This document shows positions 1 to 4,855 of a DNA stretch of 5,412 nucleotides, piece after piece. A program made the translations under genes and the position numbers. The notes under the pieces are model-generated. The model was not told the origin of the DNA. It did not search any database and saw only the letters and a program-made list of their open reading frames with translations. Numbering within the stretch: position 1 is the first letter of the stretch; every line of letters starts with the position of its first letter. This DNA comes from an uncultured Acidobacteriota bacterium (GTDB taxonomy: Bacteria; Acidobacteriota; Vicinamibacteria; Vicinamibacterales; UBA8438): NCBI GenBank assembly GCA_913043805.1, contig CAJWMX010000234.1, positions 1 to 5,412 of the forward strand. Direction: 5' to 3'.

Positions 1-338
1 ATCTGCGGCCCGAGAGTCGAGAGCTGCTGTCACGCATCGCCGGCATCCTCTACACCGCCGAGGATTTCACCATCACGGTCAGCGGACATACCGACGCGCG
101 TGGCGCCGAGGAGTACAACCAGCAACTCTCCGAGCGCCGGGCGCAGGCGGTGGCCGACTACCTCATCGAGGCCGGACTGTCGTCCGAGCTGTTCACCGTG
201 CAAGGTCTCGGAAAATCGCAGCCGATCGACGACGGGAACAGCCCGGAAGCCCACGCGAAGAACCGGCGGGTCGAGCTGGGCATGGTAAACGCCCGCATCG
301 TCCAACCATCAGCGTTCGACCAGCTACAGAACCCCTGA
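1..338 (+). CDS. OmpA-family peptidoglycan-binding protein, C-terminal part (5' end outside window)
   Basis: Reading from base 3, the frame is open from the left edge to TGA at 336-338, giving about 111 residues of the C-terminus. The visible sequence is nearly a whole OmpA-like (OmpA/MotB/Pal) domain. It has the signature SGHTDARGAEEYNQQLSERR, then VADYLIEAGL, VQGLGKSQPIDD and the closing AKNRRVEL. In this family the Asp of GHTD and the Arg of NRRVEL bind the diaminopimelate of peptidoglycan, and both are present. The family tethers the outer membrane, or a periplasmic partner, to the cell wall. About 20 residues follow the domain (GMVNARIVQPSAFDQLQNP), with no further domain. The N-terminal part is outside the window, so a Pal-like lipoprotein, a beta-barrel OmpA or a larger architecture cannot be told apart. 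The gene converges on the DsbD-like remnant with only three bases between stop codons. Confidence 0.9.
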   Translation, partial: LRPESRELLSRIAGILYTAEDFTITVSGHTDARGAEEYNQQLSERRAQAVADYLIEAGLSSELFTVQGLGKSQPIDDGNSPEAHAKNRRVELGMVNARIVQPSAFDQLQNP

Positions 339-341
339 CGG

Positions 342-608
342 CTAGCGGACCAGCACTCTCCACTCCAGCGTCCAGCTCACCGGCATCTCAACCGGCGTGT
401 AGCAGATGGCGTCGTCGCACGCCTGATACTCCAACGCGCCCTTGATGGCCAGCGTCGCCCCCGGCTCGGCCGCCATCGCCCCGATCTCGCGGCTCATCGG
501 AATCGTGACTTCCTGCACCAGCTGGAACGGCTGTTCGTAGACCTCGACCCGTTCATCGAGCGGTTCGAAGTGGTAGATCTCGGAGGCCGGATAACTCACC
601 TCGTGTGA
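342..608 (-). pseudogene. DsbD N-terminal-domain (DsbD_N-like) protein, 5'-truncated remnant
   Basis: The last 88 codons before TAG at 342-344 read as the second half of the immunoglobulin-like periplasmic domain of DsbD-type thiol:disulfide interchange proteins. The pattern is VSYPASEIYHFEP, ERVEVYEQPFQLVQEVTIP, then IKGALEYQACDDAICYTP and PVSW. The two cysteines of QACDDAIC occupy the place of the redox pair that passes electrons to periplasmic partners in this family. The frame stays open upstream to a possible TTG at 743. Those extra 45 codons are the antisense of a HupE-like scrap and of the lysE end, and they show no signal peptide and none of the missing first half of the domain. The other two minus-strand frames do not supply it either. 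I therefore read this as a gene that has lost its 5' part. A product translated from 743 by coupling to lysE, which that frame overlaps by 14 bases, is possible but would stay in the cytoplasm. Confidence 0.6.
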
Positions 609-704
609 GCGGGCGAAATCGGTCGCATCGTCATTCCAGCGTCCGCGGTCATCGGACTGATCGGGCTCGCCTGGACCATCGAACGAGTTGGGGCCGCGCT
701 GTAG
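609..704 (+). pseudogene. HupE/UreJ-like membrane protein, C-terminal scrap
   Basis: In the plus-strand frame ending at TAG 702-704, about 31 codons encode one hydrophobic segment containing PASAVIGLIGLAWTIERV and then GAAL. A basic residue, a membrane helix ending in G-x-x-W-x-x-x-R and an immediate stop resemble the last helix of HupE/UreJ-family proteins, which are small multi-helix membrane proteins often linked to nickel or other metals. Third codon positions are mostly G or C, as expected of once-coding DNA in this window. The frame meets a TGA at 606-608, there is no start codon or ribosome-binding site, and the rest of the protein is absent. It is therefore a remnant, not a small gene. 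The family assignment rests on one helix and is tentative. That the stretch was once plus-strand coding is more secure. It ends 25 bases from the lysE stop codon. Confidence 0.45.
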
Positions 705-729
705 GTCCGCGCAAACGACGCCTGGCACG

Positions 730-1344
730 TCAGCGCCATCCAAGAAGCCCGAGCCCGTCCCAGAGCAGGCCCGCCCCGAACCCGAGTATCGCCACCCCCA
801 GCGCCCGCAGCACCACCCGATAGACGCGGCTCGTCAGCACCTGCCGTCCCCGGCCGACCCCGTAAGACAAGACCACCTTCCCCCCCACGAGGGCGCCATA
901 CATCGCCACAACGAAGCCGATCGCCGCCGCCGGCCGCTCGGCCCAGTTGCGCACGACCAGTGGTCCTCCAACGCCGATCCAGAACAGATAGGGATACGGA
1001 TTGAGCAGATTGGCGATCACTCCGTCGGTCAGCGACCGAGACGCCGGTGTCTCCTCGTCGAGGGGGCCGGGAGTGGCCCGGAGGGCGGCGAGCCCGATGT
1101 AGGTGAGAAACAGGGCGCCACCCAGGGCCAACGCGCCCAGCGCCGGCTCCGGCGGCCTGGCCATCGAGAGAGCCACCACGGCGACGCCGGCGATGAACGG
1201 ATCGGATACGAGTGGCGCCAGCGCGATTCGCACCCCGTGCGCGACGCCGTGCGACAGCGTCCTCTGCACCATCAACGTCAGGAGTGGCCCTGGCGTGACG
1301 GCCGCCGTCACCCCCAAGACCACGCCGGACAGCAACAAGGTCAC
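730..1344 (-). CDS. LysE/RhtB-family exporter (204 aa)
   Basis: A membrane protein of 204 residues, the usual size of LysE/RhtB translocators, which export amino acids or similar small metabolites across the inner membrane. Family features are the first helix with the TPGP motif (residues 17-20), the G-x-R-I-A-L-A-P-L-V-S-D-P-F stretch (38-50) that closes the first cytoplasmic loop, and NPYPYLFWIGVG (115-126) opening the fourth helix. Hydrophobic segments lie near residues 2-24, 41-60, 68-90, 110-131, 138-162 and 178-200, matching six helices. The start is GTG at 1342-1344. It overlaps the TGA of the upstream PHP gene in a GTGA, so translation is probably coupled and the two genes form one operon. 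A weak GAGG lies about 11 bases before the GTG. The substrate cannot be read from the sequence. Plus-strand open frames opposite it are GC-rich shadows. Confidence 0.88.
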   Translation of the reverse strand: MTLLLSGVVLGVTAAVTPGPLLTLMVQRTLSHGVAHGVRIALAPLVSDPFIAGVAVVALSMARPPEPALGALALGGALFLTYIGLAALRATPGPLDEETPASRSLTDGVIANLLNPYPYLFWIGVGGPLVVRNWAERPAAAIGFVVAMYGALVGGKVVLSYGVGRGRQVLTSRVYRVVLRALGVAILGFGAGLLWDGLGLLGWR

Positions 1345-2036
1345 TCGACTCGATGCCTCAGCCCCAGGCGGCGTAGGAGTCCGCTGGGCAGTACCGACGC
1401 GAGCAACCAGACGAGCCGGACGAACGATACCGGCGTGGTGTCGACCGTCACGCGCCCCGCCTTGATTGCCAGACAGATCGCGTCGGCGGTGGGCTCGGCA
1501 TCCACCAGCGATCGGGTCGTCCCCAGCTGCCCCAGGCGATGAATGTCTCCGTTCCCTACTACCGGTTTCTGGTGGCGTTTGGCCCAGGCCAGAGCGCGAC
1601 GGTTGAAATTCAGCCAGGGCGTGTAGAGCGCATGCATCTCGACGGCATCGAACAGTTCCGGGGACCGATCAATCGTCGACTGCAGACAGTTCGGCACCGG
1701 GAAGTACGGATGGGGCGCGACCACAAGCCCCGTGTGCCGTCGTCGCAACTCAGCCAGATCATCGAACGTCCGCACCGCCTCGGCCGCCGCCGCGGGGTAG
1801 TTGATCAGCAAGGTGTGACGTCCTTCGATCGACCGCTCCACGCCCGGGATCAGCACGATGCCTCGGGAGGCCGCGTGCGCCTGGTATGGCGTCAGGTCGA
1901 GCTGTCGGCTGTGCAGGGTGATGGCCACCGCGTCGTAGCCCAGCTCGGCAAGCCGGTCGACCAGATCCTCGACCGTGTGCGGGATGTAATCCTCCGGATC
2001 GTCGGCGGTGTGGGCATGGAGCTCGACGGTGAGCAT
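1341..2036 (-). CDS. PHP-domain metal-dependent phosphoesterase (231 aa)
   Basis: The product begins MLTVELHAHT, so the first metal-binding HxH (His7, His9) starts four residues after the strand-forming VEL, as in most PHP proteins. This fixes the ATG at 2034-2036, although the frame is open further upstream. Other likely metal ligands are His42 (ITLHSR), Glu67 (PGVER), His74, His109 (APHPYF) and the GNGDIH motif (161-166). PHP proteins use two or three metal ions to hydrolyse phosphoesters, and the substrate of this one is unknown. Two oddities stand out. The common ITDH motif reads ITLH, so its Asp is missing. The C-terminus (about 203-221, VSFVRLVWLLASVLPSGLLRR) is hydrophobic and basic and could be a membrane-associating tail. 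The gene overlaps lysE by four bases and is divergent from chrA. TACCAT at 2043-2048 lies six bases before the ATG, so the mRNA may be leaderless. Confidence 0.87.
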   Translation of the reverse strand: MLTVELHAHTADDPEDYIPHTVEDLVDRLAELGYDAVAITLHSRQLDLTPYQAHAASRGIVLIPGVERSIEGRHTLLINYPAAAAEAVRTFDDLAELRRRHTGLVVAPHPYFPVPNCLQSTIDRSPELFDAVEMHALYTPWLNFNRRALAWAKRHQKPVVGNGDIHRLGQLGTTRSLVDAEPTADAICLAIKAGRVTVDTTPVSFVRLVWLLASVLPSGLLRRLGLRHRVE

Positions 2037-2042
2037 GCTCCG

Positions 2043-2048
2043 ATGGTA
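2043..2048 (-). promoter_or_regulatory. Putative -10 element of the PHP-lysE operon
   Basis: On the minus strand TACCAT fits the TANNNT -10 pattern and is followed by exactly six bases (CGGAGC) and then the ATG. A transcript starting at the usual distance would begin at or next to the A of the start codon and have no leader. The GGAG in the spacer is too close to the ATG (one base) to act as a normal Shine-Dalgarno sequence. No clear -35 is visible. Confidence 0.4.
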
Positions 2049-2086
2049 CCAGCCGGGGGAATCGGCCGCCCCCTCGTCGGCTCCGC

Positions 2087-2092
2087 TACAAT
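2087..2092 (+). promoter_or_regulatory. Putative -10 element of chrA
   Basis: TACAAT on the plus strand is close to the consensus -10 and stands out in GC-rich surroundings. It overlaps the ATG at 2091. Seven bases after it is an in-frame GTG (2100-2102), about where transcription should begin. If this is the promoter, the ATG at 2091 would not be transcribed and the protein would start at the GTG on a leaderless mRNA. There is no good -35 at the expected distance. Confidence 0.4.
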
Positions 2093-3236
2093 GCGCCACG
2101 TGCCTACGCCCGGAGCCATCCGTGAGCTCGCGTCCCTGTTCCTGCGGCTCGGCCTGACTGCATTCGGTGGACCGGCCGCCCACATCGCGATGATGCGCGA
2201 CGAGGTCGTCGAACGGCGCCGGTGGCTCGCCGACGACGAGTTCCTCGATCTGCTGGCCGCGACCAATCTGATTCCCGGTCCGAACTCGACCGAGATGGCG
2301 ATTCATCTCGGACTGAAGCGGGGCGGACGGTGGGGGCTCGTTGTGGCCGGATGCTGCTTCATCCTGCCACCGGCGGTGATGGTGGGGCTCCTGGCCTGGG
2401 GCTACACCCACTACGGGAACACGCCTCAGGTCGGCTGGCTGATGTATGGCGTCGGACCGGTCATCATCGCCGTGGTGCTCCACGCGCTCTGGAAACTCGG
2501 CGGCTCCGCGATCAAGGGCCCGCTGACCGGGGCGGTGGCGCTTCTGGCGGCCGGACTCTCGCTGGCCGGATGGAACGAGTTGGCGTTGCTCGCCGCCGGG
2601 GCGGCAGTCATGGTCGCGGCACGCACCGGGCGTCCGGGAATTGTCACGACGCTCGTCGCCCTCGCCAGCGGCTCGGCCACGGTGTTGGCGCAGGCCGCGG
2701 CGACCGCCGCGGTACCGGTGACGCTCACCCGGCTGACGCTGTTCTTTTTGAAGGTCGGGTCGGTCCTGTTCGGCAGCGGCTACGTCCTACTTGCCTTCCT
2801 GCGGGCGGACCTGACCGAGAACTGGGGCTGGTTGACCGATCAGCAGCTCATCGACGCCATCACCATCGGTCAGGTGACGCCGGGTCCGGTCTTCACCACC
2901 GCCACCTTCATCGGCTACCTGCTGGCCGGCACCGCCGGGGCCGTCCTCGCCACCATCGGCATCTTCGCCCCGGGGTTCCTCTTCGTCGCCCTATCGCAAC
3001 CGCTCATTCCTCGCCTGCGAGCCTCGGCGCTGACCTCGGCCGTGCTCGACGGCGTGGTCGTGGCGTCGCTCGGCCTCATGGCGGCAGTGACGGTCCATCT
3101 GGGTCGCGCGGTGCTCATCGATCCGATCACCATCGGACTGGCCCTGGCTGCGGCGGGACTACTGCTCACGGCACGGCTGAACACCACCTGGCTCGTGGTG
3201 GGCGGCGCGGTCGCCGGATGGCTGCTCGGGAGCTGA
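2091..3236 (+). CDS. chrA: ChrA-family chromate transporter, two-domain form (381 aa)
   Basis: An inner-membrane protein of the CHR family. Characterised members export chromate, and many homologues are untested for substrate. It is the long form, made of two homologous halves. The N-terminal half carries LGLTAFGGPAAHIAMM (20-35), RRRWLADDEFLDLLAATNLI (42-61) and PGPNSTEMAIHLG (62-74). The C-terminal half repeats the pattern with FLKVGSVLFGSGYVLLAFLR (219-238), WLTDQQLIDAITIGQVTPGP (247-266) and APGFLFVALSQPLIPRLR (293-310). Both PGP motifs and both FG(G/S) signatures are intact and the length is normal, so it looks functional. Two starts are possible, ATG 2091 and GTG 2100. Neither has a Shine-Dalgarno, and TACAAT at 2087-2092 favours the GTG. 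No chrB or chrF regulator is in view. The gene is divergent from the PHP operon and its stop lies two bases from the sixA-like stop. Open frames upstream of 2091 are shadows of the PHP gene. Confidence 0.92.
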   Translation: MRHVPTPGAIRELASLFLRLGLTAFGGPAAHIAMMRDEVVERRRWLADDEFLDLLAATNLIPGPNSTEMAIHLGLKRGGRWGLVVAGCCFILPPAVMVGLLAWGYTHYGNTPQVGWLMYGVGPVIIAVVLHALWKLGGSAIKGPLTGAVALLAAGLSLAGWNELALLAAGAAVMVAARTGRPGIVTTLVALASGSATVLAQAAATAAVPVTLTRLTLFFLKVGSVLFGSGYVLLAFLRADLTENWGWLTDQQLIDAITIGQVTPGPVFTTATFIGYLLAGTAGAVLATIGIFAPGFLFVALSQPLIPRLRASALTSAVLDGVVVASLGLMAAVTVHLGRAVLIDPITIGLALAAAGLLLTARLNTTWLVVGGAVAGWLLGS

Positions 3237-3238
3237 TC

Positions 3239-3751
3239 TCAGGACTTCGGCGCGCGTCCCCGCCCGACCAGACGAAGCAATTTCGGCGTGGCGAACCAGC
3301 GCAGCGTCCCCGGCCTGACGGGACGCAGCGGATCCAGATCGAGCCGGCAGATCGCCCCCTTCTTGAATCCCAACTGGACGCTGCTTCGGGTCAGCGCGGC
3401 GGCCAGCACCGACAGGTTGGGCTCATGCCCGACCAGCGCCACGGACGCGGCCGCCGAGTAGGCGCCGAGGGTGGCGCGCACCTCCTCCGGGGTGCCATCA
3501 GGTCGCAACGCGGCCAGCTCCACGACCGGGGGCTGGGTGGCAAGGGCGGCCGACACGAGTTCGGCGGTTTGGCGCGTGCGGACGAGCGGACTCGTCAGGA
3601 CGTGGGCCAGCTCGGGGGCGAGCCAGGCCAGCGCTCTGGCCTGGACCCGCATCCGGACGCGCCCGACATCGGTCAGCGGACGCAGGGTGTCATCGGGATA
3701 GGCCGAGCCGCGTTCGGCCGCGATGCCGTGTCGAACGAGATAAAGCTGCAA
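3239..3751 (-). CDS. sixA: SixA-type histidine phosphatase (170 aa)
   Basis: A small single-domain member of the histidine phosphatase (phosphoglycerate mutase-like) superfamily. It has LVRHGIA with the catalytic His8 in the RHG motif (7-9), TSPLVRTRQTAELV (53-66) with the phosphate-binding Arg58, and VGHEPNLS (107-114) with the second active-site His109. The short RHG domain and the GHEPNLS wording match SixA, which in Escherichia coli removes phosphate from phosphohistidine proteins. The physiological target here is not known. The start is TTG at 3749-3751, chosen because the family opens M-x-L-Y-L-V-R-H-G and no other start is open upstream. It follows the CHAD gene by 27 bases on the same strand, so the two are probably co-transcribed. 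The tail (about 145-170, rich in Arg and Pro) is basic. It is convergent with chrA, two bases apart, with no terminator visible. Confidence 0.88.
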   Translation of the reverse strand: MQLYLVRHGIAAERGSAYPDDTLRPLTDVGRVRMRVQARALAWLAPELAHVLTSPLVRTRQTAELVSAALATQPPVVELAALRPDGTPEEVRATLGAYSAAASVALVGHEPNLSVLAAALTRSSVQLGFKKGAICRLDLDPLRPVRPGTLRWFATPKLLRLVGRGRAPKS

Positions 3752-3778
3752 GGCTGCTGGACCGCGCTGGTAGGGGCG

Positions 3779-4750
3779 CTAGCGACCGCTCGCCGACCGC
3801 CGCCGAGACGCAGTCTTGGGCGTGTCGTCCGCCAGTCCCATCTTGAGAGGCGCAGGCAGGGCCCCGGCGGACGGGCGACGCCCCCACAGGCGCTCGGCCG
3901 TATCTATCGCGGCGTCACCGGCTCGAACCACCTGCCGACGCGCCACGATGAAATCGCTGTGCAACTGCCGCGACTCGGTTTCGAGCCGGATCCGGAACTC
4001 GTCGAGATGGACCACCCAGGGGGGCGCGGGAGGCGGAGGTAGCGGCTGCTCCTGCATGAACTGGGTGAGCACCTCGATGTCGTGCAACCGTCCCAACGCG
4101 TCTTGCACCGCCTTCAGCTGCCGCGCCGGCACCCGCTTCCGCGTCGCCCCGGCTTCGGCCGCCAGCTCGAAGGAATATCGCAGCTTCTTACACGCGATCC
4201 TGACCGCGTGCACCCGATCCGGCACGTAGACGGCGCCAGCGGCGTCGACCAGTTCATGCAGCCGCTTCGCGCGACGGCTCATCCGCAACGACAGCGCCCG
4301 GGTCCAGGCGCCGGTGTTGTGTTTGCGCAGGTCGTCGTTCAGCGTCAGCATCCGCCGACCGAGCTTGACCGCGCGCTGAGGGTCGACGGCGCGCAGCAGC
4401 CGGGTACGACCGCGGTCGCGAAGATCAGACAGGTGCTGACGCAGGCGGACAGCGGCATCTTCCGGCGTCGCCCCATCACGGGACAACTCGCCAAGCAGAT
4501 CCAGTGAGACGTCGAGCTCGCGCACCGGCCCGAGCGCGCGCCCCAGATCCCTGAGTCGCGCCACCATCTTCCTCGTGGCCTTGTCGCCGAGCTCGGCCGC
4601 CAGGAGCGGCGCCAGCTCGCGCAGCCGACGGGTCGCGACACGTGCCTGGTGCAGCGGCTCCACCTCGCCATCGAGCGCCGGCTCGATATGGCGCTGGAAC
4701 GAGCGCACATAGCGCCGAAACGGCCGTTCCAAGGGGTGAATCCGGGGCAT
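3779..4750 (-). CDS. CHAD-domain protein (323 aa)
   Basis: An all-helical protein with two histidine- and arginine-rich repeats typical of CHAD (conserved histidine alpha-helical) domains. The first has LHQARVATRRLREL (33-46) and RALGPVRELDVSLDLL (71-86). The second has VHAVRIACKKLRYSFELAAE (180-199) and LKAVQDALGRLHDIEVLTQF (212-231). CHAD domains bind inorganic polyphosphate through these basic faces and occur near ppx, ppk and CYTH genes. No CYTH catalytic domain is present, so a binding or localisation role is more likely than an enzymatic one. A proline-rich linker (236-244, PLPPPPAPP) leads to another charged helix, and the tail (311-323) is very basic. The ATG at 4748-4750 has no Shine-Dalgarno, but a good promoter lies upstream at 4800-4829. 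The gene is divergent from ppx/gppA and is followed by the SixA gene. Long open frames on the opposite strand here are shadows. Confidence 0.9.
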   Translation of the reverse strand: MPRIHPLERPFRRYVRSFQRHIEPALDGEVEPLHQARVATRRLRELAPLLAAELGDKATRKMVARLRDLGRALGPVRELDVSLDLLGELSRDGATPEDAAVRLRQHLSDLRDRGRTRLLRAVDPQRAVKLGRRMLTLNDDLRKHNTGAWTRALSLRMSRRAKRLHELVDAAGAVYVPDRVHAVRIACKKLRYSFELAAEAGATRKRVPARQLKAVQDALGRLHDIEVLTQFMQEQPLPPPPAPPWVVHLDEFRIRLETESRQLHSDFIVARRQVVRAGDAAIDTAERLWGRRPSAGALPAPLKMGLADDTPKTASRRRSASGR

Positions 4751-4799
4751 GGTAGGATGGCGTCGACTCGTCGGAAGGGCCTGCCCAGCCGAATCGAAA

Positions 4800-4829
4800 A
4801 GTATAGCGAATGCGAAACGTAGGCGTCAC
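4800..4829 (-). promoter_or_regulatory. Sigma-70-type promoter for the CHAD-sixA operon
   Basis: On the minus strand GTGACG (4824-4829, a partial match to TTGACA) and TATACT (4800-4805, one base from TATAAT) are separated by 18 bases. Transcription would begin near 4793, giving a leader of roughly 43 bases before the CHAD ATG. The surrounding AT-rich patch (GAATCGAAAAGTATAGCGAA) is unusual in this GC-rich window, which adds support. Confidence 0.55.
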
Positions 4830-4838
4830 CTGGACGTC

Positions 4839-4855
4839 GCACGTGTGACACATGC
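4839..4855. promoter_or_regulatory. Imperfect palindrome over the ppx/gppA start codon (possible operator)
   Basis: GCACGTGTGACACATGC is a 17-base palindrome with a single central base and seven of eight arm pairs matching (core GTGT-G-ACAC). It covers the ATG of the Ppx/GppA gene at 4852-4854. The shape and length fit a dimeric regulator site, but no regulator is in view and a chance palindrome is possible. Confidence 0.25.

Noticed and set aside
341..346. GCTAGC palindrome between the two convergent stop codons as a terminator
   Set aside because: It is a six-base restriction-site-like palindrome with no loop, no longer stem and no T run.
609..743. The DsbD-like frame taken as an intact gene starting at TTG 743
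   Set aside because: The first 45 codons show no signal peptide and none of the missing half of the domain, and the opposite strand there reads as a membrane helix with good codon use. I call it a remnant instead, though coupled translation cannot be excluded.
688..1542. A 284-codon plus-strand open frame opposite lysE and the end of the PHP gene
   Set aside because: It is antisense to a clear LysE-family protein and to the PHP C-terminus. Its translation is rich in Arg, Pro, Gln and His with no recognisable fold.
1539..2090. An N-terminal extension of ChrA of about 184 residues
   Set aside because: The extension is antisense to the PHP gene, and ChrA homology begins only after 2100. The open frame is fortuitous.
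2037..2483. An N-terminal extension of the PHP protein of about 149 residues
   Set aside because: It is antisense to chrA and has no PHP features. The HxH motif places the start at 2036.
2222..4042. A 606-codon plus-strand open frame spanning chrA, the sixA-like gene and part of the CHAD gene
   Set aside because: It crosses three well-supported genes in other frames. Its translation is low-complexity Arg/Gly/His/Pro-rich with no domain signature, typical of a shadow frame in GC-rich DNA.
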